DNA from: a virus
Length of the DNA: 30,338 nucleotides
Virus record (IMG/VR): IMGVR_UViG_3300030106_000204
Span: 1 to 30,338 of that record
Strand: one strand, 5' to 3'
Each line of letters starts with the position of its first letter. Within the stretch, counting starts at the first letter, position 1. The notes beneath the pieces are model-generated. The model did not search any database and was not told the DNA's origin. It saw only the letters and a list, made by a program, of their open reading frames with translations. Below, piece after piece: positions 13,829 to 21,861 of the stretch. Both the position numbers and the translations under genes were made by a program.

Positions 13829-14533
13829 ATGGTTGAAGAAAATCAAGTAGAACAAACTGCTGAAACAAAAGAAGAAGCACCACAGGCACAAGAAACACCA
13901 ACACAAACATTCACCCAAGATGAAGTTAATAATATTGTTGAAAGACGATTAGCCAAAGAAAGAGGTTCTATGTATAAAAAACTTGGTGTTGATGATTTAG
14001 ATATAGCTGTAACTGCTGTAAAGACACAGAAAGAAGCAGAAGAAAAACAACGTATTCAAAAGGGTGAGTTTGAAGAAATACTGAAAACCAGAACCCAAGA
14101 ACATCAAAAAGAAAAGTCAGAATTAGAAAATCAATTAAAAGATATTAAGATAAATAAGTCCTTATTATCGTCAGCATCAAAGAATAAAGCTATAAATCCA
14201 GACCAAGTTGTTGAACTTTTAAAGGGTAATATAAAGCTAAATGAAACAGGAAATGTAGAAATACTTGATAAAAACGGAATTGCAAGATACAATAAATTGG
14301 GTGAACTTTTAACTACAGATGAATTAGTACAAGAGTTCTTAACACAAAACCCTCACTTTGTTAGTGCTACCCCTAGTGGTTCTGGCTCGGTGTCAAATGT
14401 GGATAGGCAAGAACTCAATAAGCCTTTTAATTTGAGTGATTTAGACATGAATAATCCAAAAGACAAAGAAGCCTATAGACAATATAGGAAAGAAAAATTA
14501 TCTAAACCTTTTGTGATTAATTCTAAATTATAA
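13829..14533 (+). CDS. Capsid scaffolding protein
   Basis: 234 aa. Acidic Gln/Glu/Thr-rich N-terminus, FTQDEVNNIVERRLAKER motif typical of phage scaffolds near 28-45, a long charged coiled coil (about 60-110) and a more ordered C-terminus for capsid contact. It directs prohead assembly and is lost before maturation. TAGGAG precedes the start; the major capsid gene follows 27 bp later. No protease gene is seen nearby, so scaffold removal may not need a dedicated phage protease. Confidence 0.85.
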   Translation: MVEENQVEQTAETKEEAPQAQETPTQTFTQDEVNNIVERRLAKERGSMYKKLGVDDLDIAVTAVKTQKEAEEKQRIQKGEFEEILKTRTQEHQKEKSELENQLKDIKINKSLLSSASKNKAINPDQVVELLKGNIKLNETGNVEILDKNGIARYNKLGELLTTDELVQEFLTQNPHFVSATPSGSGSVSNVDRQELNKPFNLSDLDMNNPKDKEAYRQYRKEKLSKPFVINSKL

Positions 14534-14560
14534 TCTGTTTTGTTAAAAGGAGAAAATTAA

Positions 14561-15403
14561 ATGGCAGACGAAACAACCAGTTCGACCATTTCGGAACTAT
14601 ATACCGAGATAGTTGCAGAAGCTATGTTCACAGCTAGTGAGCAATCAATAATGAAGGGTTTAGTCAGAAACTACACTATTGCGGGTGGTGGAAAATCAGT
14701 AGAAGTTCCGATTTATCCAACAGTTTCAGCGGCGGCTGTAAGTGAGGCAACAGACCTATCAAACACAGCGATAAACCCAAGTTCAGTTACTATCACAGCA
14801 TCAGAAGTTGGTATTATGACAACATTAACTGATTTGGCTAGAAATTCAGCATCAAGAAATGTTGCTCAAGACATTGGGCGAGTTTTTGGTGAAGCTATAG
14901 CTAGAAAGATTGATTTAGACCTAACAGCATTGTTTGATGGGTTTTCAACATCAGTTGGTGGTTCTGGTGCGGCATTATCAGCAGATACAGTTGCACAAGC
15001 ACACGCTAATTTAAGAAATAGTTCAGTACCAATGAATGACTTAGCTTTAGTTATTCACCCAATGGTTGCACATGACCTTAAAAGAGGTATGACTAACACC
15101 TATGCGGGTTTAGATACTGATATTTCTAATGAAGCATTACGTTCAGGGTTCATAGGAACTTTATTCGGTGTACCAGTATTTGAAACTGCTAATATGGCTA
15201 ATACAGGCACAGCGGGTGATTATAAGGGTGCTATGTTCCACAGAGATGCTTTAGGATTAGCAATGATGCAAGACCTCAAGATTGAGGTTCAAAGAGATGC
15301 TAGTTTAAGAGCAGATGAAATTGTAGCAACAGCAGTTTATGGTGTTGGAGAACTACAAGACAGCTATGGTATAGAAATCTTAGCAGATTCATCAATCCAG
15401 TAA
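14561..15403 (+). CDS. Major capsid protein (HK97 fold)
   Basis: 280 aa, short for the family, Ala/Ser/Thr-rich. Motifs of the N4-gp56/HK97-like group: GGGKSVEVPIY, SEVGIMTTLTDLAR, LALVIHPMVAHDLK, FGVPVFET and VYGVGELQDSYGIEIL. It forms the icosahedral shell. A strong AAAAGGAG lies upstream, in keeping with very high expression, and a terminator-like hairpin (15417-15437) follows. Preceded by the scaffold gene. Confidence 0.9.
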   Translation: MADETTSSTISELYTEIVAEAMFTASEQSIMKGLVRNYTIAGGGKSVEVPIYPTVSAAAVSEATDLSNTAINPSSVTITASEVGIMTTLTDLARNSASRNVAQDIGRVFGEAIARKIDLDLTALFDGFSTSVGGSGAALSADTVAQAHANLRNSSVPMNDLALVIHPMVAHDLKRGMTNTYAGLDTDISNEALRSGFIGTLFGVPVFETANMANTGTAGDYKGAMFHRDALGLAMMQDLKIEVQRDASLRADEIVATAVYGVGELQDSYGIEILADSSIQ

Positions 15404-15416
15404 TCAACACAACTAT

Positions 15417-15437
15417 GGGGTGGGAAACCACCCCTTT
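15417..15437 (+). terminator. Terminator-like hairpin after major capsid gene
   Basis: GGGGTGG (15417-15423), GAAA tetraloop, CCACCCC (15428-15434), then only TTT. The stem is perfect and stable. With a short U-tract it may cause partial termination or protect the capsid transcript 3' end from decay, letting some readthrough reach the tail genes. Confidence 0.75.
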
Positions 15438-15453
15438 AACTATAGGATTATTT

Positions 15454-15687
15454 ATGGAAACTATTAAATTAGAACGAAATGGTAAGGTTATTGAAAGAAC
15501 AAAAGCTGATTACGAAACAAATAAAGTTAAATATGACATCAGAGGTTTTAAAGAATATGTAGAAAAACCTAAACCACAACCCAAGCCAGAACCTAAAGTA
15601 GAAAAGCTAGGAAAAGAACCCAAAAAAGATAATGAATGGGTAAAAGAAGAAGCACCTAAAAAAACAGAAACAAAAAAGGCTGAATAA
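15454..15687 (+). CDS. Small Lys/Pro/Glu-rich protein, 77 aa
   Basis: Start at ATG 15454 with AGGA upstream; the earlier in-frame ATG at 15415 would place the start inside the terminator hairpin. A short folded N-terminal part (METIKLERNGKVIERTKADY) is followed by a disordered tail of KP/PEPK repeats and Lys/Glu. Lies between the capsid and connector genes. Function unknown; a capsid-associated protein is possible. Confidence 0.65.
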   Translation: METIKLERNGKVIERTKADYETNKVKYDIRGFKEYVEKPKPQPKPEPKVEKLGKEPKKDNEWVKEEAPKKTETKKAE

Positions 15688-16163
15688 TGTCCTCAACAGT
15701 TTTTAGTGTTCAAAATACACATTTACAAAAGATACAGCCAGATATTCTAGGTTTTGGTATTACAACTTTTGTAGACCAAATTCAATTTTCAGAAAATGAT
15801 GTTCTAAGACGTATTCGTGAAGAATGGTGGGAAAGATACAGGCATCAAGTAAGATATAAGGATATTACCAAAATAACATCTGTTGAAATGACAAATAGTA
15901 AACTTACACCCTCACAATGGGAATTATCTGTAGTTTATTTAGCGTTATGGAAATACATCTATCCCCAACTCACAAAATGGCGTGACCCAGATACAGGCGA
16001 AGGCAAAGATACATTTCAAGTTCAGATAGATTTCTATAGGGAAAGATATGAAGAAGAATTTCAAGCTATTCTAAGAGATGGGGTGGAATATGACGAAGAT
16101 GGTGGAGGTACAGTTAGCGATTCCGAGAAAGAACCAATTCATTTTCTAAGGTTAGTCAGATAA
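15687..16163 (+). CDS. Head-tail connector-like protein
   Basis: 158 aa, mostly helical with many aromatic residues (REEWWERYRH, LALWKYIYPQL) and a Glu/Asp/Gly-rich C-terminus. It sits where the adaptor (gp6-like) gene is found in siphoviruses, directly before the neck protein gene, and overlaps both neighbours by single bases (TAATG). Assigned from position and helical content rather than clear motifs. Confidence 0.65.
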   Translation: MSSTVFSVQNTHLQKIQPDILGFGITTFVDQIQFSENDVLRRIREEWWERYRHQVRYKDITKITSVEMTNSKLTPSQWELSVVYLALWKYIYPQLTKWRDPDTGEGKDTFQVQIDFYRERYEEEFQAILRDGVEYDEDGGGTVSDSEKEPIHFLRLVR

Positions 16164-16633
16164 TGGCAGTAGATGTCAAAGTTGATGTAAATTCTATTGA
16201 AATAACTAATTTTTTAAAAAAATTAAGTAGTAAACAAAAATCTGTCATATCTAAGGGTTTGAAAAGGGTATCTAATATGGCTATCCTTATGATTACAAAG
16301 CGTACACAGGCGGGAAAACTACCAGATGGTGGTAAAATGCGAGGATATGCAAAAGGCACTATCAGAAGCCGAAAAAAGCGGGGTAGACAAACAGGTTTTG
16401 TAGACCTCACCGACACAGGTAAGATGTTTAGAAGTTTAGATTTTAGAACAGGCGGTTTAAAAAGCACATTATTGTTTACAAATATGGAAAGAGCAAAAAT
16501 TGCAAGTTATCACGATTCATTAGGTGTTGGGAAAAGTAAAATTACTAGACCATTTTTTTCAATAGGTGATAAAGAAGAAGATAAATTAAGAGCAGAATTT
16601 GCAAAATTTTATTTTAAAGAAATGAGAATATGA
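16163..16633 (+). CDS. Neck / virion morphogenesis protein (HK97 gp10-like)
   Basis: 156 aa, basic. GRQTGFVDLTDTGKMFRSL and a C-terminal ITRPFFSIGD followed by helix resemble the gp10/gpG morphogenesis families that bridge head and tail. Position between connector and tail terminator agrees. Overlaps the next gene by ATGA. Confidence 0.75.
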   Translation: MAVDVKVDVNSIEITNFLKKLSSKQKSVISKGLKRVSNMAILMITKRTQAGKLPDGGKMRGYAKGTIRSRKKRGRQTGFVDLTDTGKMFRSLDFRTGGLKSTLLFTNMERAKIASYHDSLGVGKSKITRPFFSIGDKEEDKLRAEFAKFYFKEMRI

Positions 16634-17073
16634 GCAAAAGAGAAAACATAGCAAGTGATATAATTACTAAACTTGATGCTGTTACAAGTCCTATTGAGTT
16701 TAAAAAAATCACTCGTGAGCCTTTTGAAGTTGAAGAATTAAGTGATGCACAATTTCCCGCTTTATTTGTGCAATCTGGTGATGAAACAAGGGAAGTTGGA
16801 AGCATAGGCGATACAGGTTCAGGGTCTTACAGGGGTGCAATAGATTTTTTAATAGTTGCTTTTGGTAAAGGTACAACATCAAATATAGATACTGTTAGAA
16901 ATCAAATTATAGAAGTTGTTGAAGAAACTTTAGATAATGATATAACTAGAAATGGTAATGCTATAGATACTCAAATAGTCGAAGCATCAACAGACGAGGG
17001 TACAATATTTCCTTATGGCGGTGTAAGAATAACAGCAAGGATTATTTATGAATTTACTAGAGGGAGTGCATAA
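16630..17073 (+). CDS. Tail terminator protein
   Basis: 147 aa. Predicted alpha/beta fold: N-terminal helix (ASDIITKLDAV), strands (FPALFVQSGDE), GAIDFLIVAFGK, a helix (DTVRNQIIEVVEE) and a final strand pair ending ARIIYEF. This follows the gpU-like terminators that cap the tail tube. It precedes the tube gene by one small gene. Assigned by order and secondary structure. Confidence 0.75.
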   Translation: MSKRENIASDIITKLDAVTSPIEFKKITREPFEVEELSDAQFPALFVQSGDETREVGSIGDTGSGSYRGAIDFLIVAFGKGTTSNIDTVRNQIIEVVEETLDNDITRNGNAIDTQIVEASTDEGTIFPYGGVRITARIIYEFTRGSA

Positions 17074-17225
17074 TGGCTAAAAATGTTACTATGAAAAAAG
17101 GCGAAACCATTGTAAAATGTTCAGAAGACCATATAGAACATTTTGAAAAAAATGGTTTTAAAATGGTTAATGAAAAATCAGTTTCTAAAAAAACTGAAAA
17201 ACCCAAAGAAGAAAAGGAGGCTTAA
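17073..17225 (+). CDS. 50-aa small protein before tail tube gene
   Basis: ATG 17073 overlaps the preceding TAA; ends TAA 17223-17225, immediately followed by the tube ATG. A short folded beginning (MAKNVTMKKGETIVKC) and a Lys/Glu/Pro-rich end (KTEKPKEEKEA) like that of the 15454 gene. The GGAGG near its end serves as ribosome site for the tail tube gene, so translation is coupled. Function unknown. Confidence 0.65.
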   Translation: MAKNVTMKKGETIVKCSEDHIEHFEKNGFKMVNEKSVSKKTEKPKEEKEA

Positions 17226-17612
17226 ATGGCTACACATCATGGGAAAGAAGGAGTTGTTACTATTGGTGGCACTACACTAGGAAATGCAACAGGTTTTACA
17301 GTAGATACAACACATGACGTTGTTGAAGATACAGCATTAGGAAGTTCAATGAAATCATTTTTAGTTGGTAGGGGTACATATACAGCTAGTATTGATATGA
17401 ATTTTGATGAAACTGATAGTGGACAAACAACTATGGTTCAAGGTGCAGAACTTACATTTGCATTTTTACCTGAGGGTAATGAATCAGGAGATAGAAAATT
17501 TTCAGGAACTGGAATTGTTACTGGAATGTCTGTTGGCGTTACACTTGATGGCGTTACTACTAGAACTGTATCAGTACAGGGCAATGGTGGATTAACTATC
17601 GGTACTGTATAA
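17226..17612 (+). CDS. Major tail tube protein
   Basis: 128 aa, beta-rich, no Cys. THHGKEGVVTIGGTTLG, GFTVDTTHDVVEDTALG and SVQGNGGLTIGTV are typical of small phage tail tube proteins that form hexameric rings stacked to make the tail. It precedes the tail assembly chaperone pair and tape measure gene, the standard order. A strong AAGGAGG lies just upstream. Confidence 0.85.
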   Translation: MATHHGKEGVVTIGGTTLGNATGFTVDTTHDVVEDTALGSSMKSFLVGRGTYTASIDMNFDETDSGQTTMVQGAELTFAFLPEGNESGDRKFSGTGIVTGMSVGVTLDGVTTRTVSVQGNGGLTIGTV

Positions 17613-17966
17613 ATGTCAGACCAAAAAATTGATTACTTTGATGGTATTCGTGACCATTTTAGTCAGCTTGACACACAAATAATTGAAGTTCCTGAATGGG
17701 GTTTAGTAGGCGATAAAGCTATTTATTGCAAACCTTTCAATATGCTTGAAAAACAAAAAATATTTAAAGGAGCAACTGGAACGGATTTAATTGTTTTGAT
17801 TGATGTTATTATTGAAAAAGCATTAACAAAAGATGGCGATAAAATGTTTAATGCTTCCCATATTTTATCCTTTAAGACCAAAGCTGATACAAATGTTATT
17901 GCGGATGTGGCAACTAGAATTATGGGTACTGGTAACACAGATATTGAAGATTATAAAAAAAACTAA
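17613..17966 (+). CDS. Tail assembly chaperone, short form (gpG-like)
   Basis: 117 aa read in the zero frame, starting right after the tube gene. Helical after a short strand-rich part. In lambda-type phages this protein and its frameshifted long form bind the tape measure and recruit tube protein. The zero-frame stop comes directly after the slippery site at 17957-17963. Confidence 0.85.
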   Translation: MSDQKIDYFDGIRDHFSQLDTQIIEVPEWGLVGDKAIYCKPFNMLEKQKIFKGATGTDLIVLIDVIIEKALTKDGDKMFNASHILSFKTKADTNVIADVATRIMGTGNTDIEDYKKN

Positions 17967-18142
17967 GAAATGATGTAGAACTACATAATATTTTTAGTTT
18001 AGCTGAAAAACTTCATAAGACAGTAGCCGAAATCTTGCAAATGACAGTTTACGAGTTTAATATGTGGTTAGCATATTATCAAATTCAAAGCGAAGAACGA
18101 GATAGACAAGAAAGATTAGCAAGGGCAAAAAGTGGCAACTAA
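17613..18142 (+). CDS. Tail assembly chaperone, -1 frameshift fusion (gpGT-like)
   Basis: A -1 slip at A AAA AAC (17957-17963) gives a continuous frame from 17963 to TAA 18140-18142, adding about 59 residues, starting LRNDVELHNIFSLAEKL and ending RARAKSGN. The added domain is helical and charged like known T domains. It overlaps the tape measure start (GTG 18132). Both site and downstream frame fit the conserved tail chaperone frameshift; the efficiency is unknown. Confidence 0.85.
17957..17963 (+). promoter_or_regulatory. Programmed -1 frameshift site A AAA AAC
   Basis: Canonical X XXY YYZ heptamer positioned so that the zero-frame stop is the very next codon. The -1 frame stays open for 59 codons. 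No strong downstream pseudoknot is evident, as for several phage tail chaperone sites. Confidence 0.9.
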
Positions 18143-20249
18143 AGACGTAAATATAGATATCATAGCGAAGGATAAAACCAGACAAGCTATGCAATCTGCA
18201 ACAAAAGGTGTAGATGGTCTAAAAAGTGCAGTTTTTAATCTTAGAAATGCCCTAATTGGTTTAGGTGCAGGTGTTGCCATAAAATCGTTTGTTGATGTTG
18301 GTAAACAAGTCGAATCCCTACAAATCAGATTAAAATTTTTATTTGGTAGTGTTCAAGAAGGTGCAAAAGCTTTTGATGTTATGGCTAAATTTGCAGGTAG
18401 AGTGCCTTTTAGCCTTGAGCAGATACAAGCAGGTGCAGGTAATTTAGCTGTTGTAGCCAAAGATGCAAATGAACTTTCTGAAATATTAGAAATAACTGGA
18501 AGGGTTGCTAGTGTAACTGGGTTAGATTTTAGAACCACAGCAGAACAAATCCAAAGGTCATTTTCAGCAGGTGTAGCTAGTGCAGACATTTTTAGAGAAA
18601 GAGGTGTAAGAGATTTACTAGGTTTTAAAGCAGGTGCAACAGTAACGGCAGAAGAAACAGCAGAAGCTTTTAGAAGGGTTTTTGGTAAAGACGGCAGGTT
18701 TGCAAATGCTACCAGTGATTTGGCTAATACCCTAGAAGGAACTTTATCAATGATAGGTGATAAGTTCTTTAATTTTCAAAAAATAGTAGCAGAAAGTTTT
18801 TTCATAGGATTAAAGCAAGAATTTGGTGCATTGGATAAAGCATTACAAGACAATCAAGATACAATAGATGAAATAGCAAAAGCCATAGGTAAAGGGTTAG
18901 CAGAAGCAGTTATTGCAACTGGCGAAGCAGTTAGGTTTTTAGCTGATAATTTTGAAACAATAAAAACGATAGGTATAGCCTTGATTGTGGGCAAAATAGC
19001 AACTGGGTTTTTAACATTATCTGCAAATATTGCTTTGGCTACTAAAAGCCTAAGAATTTTTTCCAAAGTAACTAAAACAACAGTGATAGGTGCATTGATT
19101 GGTATTGCAATAGCATTTAATGAAATGAATGATGCAGTTGCAGATGGCATAGAGCCAAATAGAAAACTTAATAAACTATTAGAAAATAAAGCTTTGTTAG
19201 AAGAATTGCTAACCAAAAAAGGTTTGCAAAATGAAGAAACATTAAAAAAACAATTAAATTTTATAAACAAGCAAATTGAAAAAGAACAAGAATTAACAAA
19301 AGCTATTGAAGAACAAAACACGGGAAAAAATAGACAAGTATTTTTAACAGCAGAACGTCAAGATAAAATAATTAAAGAAATTAAAAAAATAGATGAACTT
19401 ATCAAGAAACAAGAAGAATTAAATAAGAAATTTATAACTGGCTCAGAAATGGGGCAAGGCACTCAACTTGATAGAAGTATGACTGGTTCAGAACTTATTG
19501 ACCCTATTGACCCATTAAGAGAGCAATTAAATACTGAATTTGAATTACAAAAAGAAATGAATGAAAAAGAAATTCAAAGAATACAAGGACATGACGAATT
19601 AAAAGCTGAACTAGCTAGAATAAATGCTGACAAATTACTGCAAATTGCTCACGAAACAGCAGAAAAAGAAAAAGCAATTAGAAAACAAGTATTTGATGAC
19701 AATTTTCAACTTATAAAGTCTGGTAGGGCAAGTGAAATAGAACTTGAAAAAATGTCTGGTAAAGACAAAACAGATTTGGCAAAGAAAGTTGGCAGAGAAG
19801 CATTAGACCAACTTGCTCAAAGTAATAGAAAAGCATTTCAATTAAACAAAGCTTTTAGACTAGGTGAAGCAATAATGGACACAGCAGGAGCAGTCGCTAA
19901 AGTTTTACCAAATATACCACTGGCTATTGCTATAGGTGCTTTAGGTGCTATTCAAATAGCGAGTATTTCCCAACAAAAATATGCAGGTCGTAGACTTGGT
20001 GGTAGAGTTAATCAAGGGCAACCCTATATGGTAGGTGAAGCAGGTGCAGAATTGATTGTTCCAGATAGACCATCAAATGTTGTACCAAATAACAAACTTG
20101 GGGGTATGAGCCAACCAGTTACAGTCAATTTCAATATAAATACTGTTGATGCTAGAGGATTTAATGAATTATTAGTAAATAGTAGAGGAACAATCGTAAA
20201 TTTAATAAATAGTGCTATGAATGAAAAGGGTAAAATGGCGATAGTATGA
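18132..20249 (+). CDS. Tape measure protein
   Basis: 705 aa, GTG start. A repeat-rich helical N-terminal part, hydrophobic segments near residues 275-320 (IALIVGKIATGFLTL and VIGALIGIAIAF), a long coiled coil (about 340-430) and a C-terminal YMVGEAGAELIVPDRPS typical of tape measure ends. It sets tail length; by the usual 0.15 nm per residue this gives roughly 105 nm, so a siphovirus tail. The coiled coil is Lys/Glu-rich. It follows the chaperone pair with an 11-bp overlap. Confidence 0.9.
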   Translation: MATKDVNIDIIAKDKTRQAMQSATKGVDGLKSAVFNLRNALIGLGAGVAIKSFVDVGKQVESLQIRLKFLFGSVQEGAKAFDVMAKFAGRVPFSLEQIQAGAGNLAVVAKDANELSEILEITGRVASVTGLDFRTTAEQIQRSFSAGVASADIFRERGVRDLLGFKAGATVTAEETAEAFRRVFGKDGRFANATSDLANTLEGTLSMIGDKFFNFQKIVAESFFIGLKQEFGALDKALQDNQDTIDEIAKAIGKGLAEAVIATGEAVRFLADNFETIKTIGIALIVGKIATGFLTLSANIALATKSLRIFSKVTKTTVIGALIGIAIAFNEMNDAVADGIEPNRKLNKLLENKALLEELLTKKGLQNEETLKKQLNFINKQIEKEQELTKAIEEQNTGKNRQVFLTAERQDKIIKEIKKIDELIKKQEELNKKFITGSEMGQGTQLDRSMTGSELIDPIDPLREQLNTEFELQKEMNEKEIQRIQGHDELKAELARINADKLLQIAHETAEKEKAIRKQVFDDNFQLIKSGRASEIELEKMSGKDKTDLAKKVGREALDQLAQSNRKAFQLNKAFRLGEAIMDTAGAVAKVLPNIPLAIAIGALGAIQIASISQQKYAGRRLGGRVNQGQPYMVGEAGAELIVPDRPSNVVPNNKLGGMSQPVTVNFNINTVDARGFNELLVNSRGTIVNLINSAMNEKGKMAIV

Positions 20250-20854
20250 GTGGAGCATTACCAAAAACTAATTTTACAGCTATTAACCTTAAAAGCAATC
20301 AAAAGACTTTGCTAAGTGAAACAGATAGTGGCAAGACTTTTAGAAGGCAAGTACAAGGGCAAAGATTTAGTTTTACTGTAGCATATCCACCCATGACTAG
20401 AGCAGAATTTGCACCAGTAAAGGCATTTATAATGAAGCAAAGAAACAGAAAAGAAAATTTTACTGTTACATTTCCAAGCTATTTTAATGCACAGGGCAAC
20501 GAAACTGGAACATTGTTAGTAAATGGGTCACATTCTGCAACAGACACCACAATAGCTATAGATGGCTTTGCTAGTGATGGTGCGGGTAGGCTAAAAGCGG
20601 GTGATTTTATCAAGTTTGCACACGATAAAGTTTATATGGTGGTAGAAGATGCAACTTCATCAAGTAACGCTTCTACAGTCACTATAGAGCCACCATTGAG
20701 GGAAGCATTGACAGATAATACTTCTGTAACATATGATTCAGTTCCTTTTAATGTTCATCTTACAAGTGATGTTCAAGAGTTTGGAACAGGTCAAAATGAT
20801 AAAAATGGAAACTTACTTTTTACTTATGAGTTTGATGTTATAGAGAGTTTATAA
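20246..20854 (+). CDS. Distal tail protein (minor tail protein)
   Basis: 202 aa, beta-rich. RQVQGQRFSFTVAYPPMTRAEF and FVTFPSYF-like strand, then a loop domain and a C-terminal FGTGQNDKNGNLLFTYEFDVIE. It lies directly after the tape measure gene, as do Dit or gpM-like proteins that form the hub at the tail tip. ATGA overlap. Family name not certain. Confidence 0.7.
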   Translation: MSGALPKTNFTAINLKSNQKTLLSETDSGKTFRRQVQGQRFSFTVAYPPMTRAEFAPVKAFIMKQRNRKENFTVTFPSYFNAQGNETGTLLVNGSHSATDTTIAIDGFASDGAGRLKAGDFIKFAHDKVYMVVEDATSSSNASTVTIEPPLREALTDNTSVTYDSVPFNVHLTSDVQEFGTGQNDKNGNLLFTYEFDVIESL

Positions 20855-21421
20855 ATGGCTAGAGGTTTATCAAGTGCAGTAAAAACAGAACTAGCTACTG
20901 GAAATATAGACCCAGTTTTATTACTTGATTTGGGATTTTCAACAAGGGTTTATCTTACAAATGCAAGTTTTGATATAACATCAAGCGTTTCTGGAACATC
21001 AAGAACATATCTATCAAATGGACATTTAAAAGGTATCACAGGGGTAAGTGAAACTAACCAACCTTCAAAAAATACCTTAGTTGTTAGTTTATCTGGTGTA
21101 GACCAAACATATATTTCTATTGTCCTCAATGAAAATATTATAAATTCTGATGTATTTATTTATAGAGGATATTTAGATGCAAACCTTGCATTAATATCAG
21201 ACCCATTTTTATTATTTTATGGAACTATAGATGAATATAAAATCTCTGATGATACAAACACAGCAAGATTAAATCTTACAGTAACTTCACATTGGGGAAA
21301 CTTTAGTAAGACAAGCGGAAGAACAACTACAGATAATTCACAAAAAAGATTTTTCCCAGATGATAAAGGTATGACATTTTCTGCACTTACTGTTAGAGAT
21401 ATAAAATGGGGTAGAGAATGA
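20855..21421 (+). CDS. Tail tip protein, DUF2163-like
   Basis: 188 aa, beta-rich, starting MARGLSSAVKTELATGNIDP with LLDLGF next. The pattern of short strands, IDEYKISDD and NLTVTSHWG at the end fits the tail-tip baseplate proteins (DUF2163/gpL class) between Dit and J. It ends with an ATGA overlap into the acetyltransferase gene. Family assignment is tentative. Confidence 0.65.
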   Translation: MARGLSSAVKTELATGNIDPVLLLDLGFSTRVYLTNASFDITSSVSGTSRTYLSNGHLKGITGVSETNQPSKNTLVVSLSGVDQTYISIVLNENIINSDVFIYRGYLDANLALISDPFLLFYGTIDEYKISDDTNTARLNLTVTSHWGNFSKTSGRTTTDNSQKRFFPDDKGMTFSALTVRDIKWGRE

Positions 21422-21861
21422 CCAGTATACATTTATTTCAAGCAGAAAAAAAAGATTTTGAGGATGTTTACAATTTATTGATTGAGTTCAAACATGATGA
21501 ATTAGAACATTTAGATTTACCAAAAGTTGATAAACAAAAATTAACTACATTTATTAATACAATTTTGCAAAAGGGTAAAATTATAATTTTAAAAGATTTA
21601 GATAAAAATATATTTATAGGTTGTTGTATATTTCACAAAGCAGAATATTGGTTCAGCAAAGAAATGTTTATGAATATTCAAGTGATTTATATTAAAAAGA
21701 ATTTTAGAAATTTTAAGTTAGTTAAAACAATAATTGATAGTGTTAAAAAAATAGCAAATGGTTTACCAATAGTTCTTAGTATAACAACTGGTTTAAAAAT
21801 AGACCCAGTTTTTGAAAAATTAGGATTTGAAGATATGGGCAGTAATTGGAGATTAAAATAA
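21418..21861 (+). CDS. GNAT-like acetyltransferase
   Basis: 147 aa. N-terminal helix region (FEDVYNLLIEF), strands IIILKDLDKNIFIGCCIFHK, MFMNIQVIYIKKNFRN (the central strand before the acetyl-CoA loop, here KNFRNFKLVK in place of the usual Q/RxxGxG/A), and VFEKLGFEDMGSNWRL, the classic GNAT end. The acetyl-CoA loop lacks the usual glycines. It lies between the tip protein and J-like genes, where many phages encode an NlpC/P60 peptidase. Target unknown; modification of a tail or surface component is possible. Confidence 0.7.
   Translation: MTSIHLFQAEKKDFEDVYNLLIEFKHDELEHLDLPKVDKQKLTTFINTILQKGKIIILKDLDKNIFIGCCIFHKAEYWFSKEMFMNIQVIYIKKNFRNFKLVKTIIDSVKKIANGLPIVLSITTGLKIDPVFEKLGFEDMGSNWRLK

Noticed and set aside
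18854-19321. 155-codon open frame on the minus strand
   Set aside because: Lies wholly inside the tape measure gene; composition mirrors the opposite coding strand and there is no ribosome site or domain.
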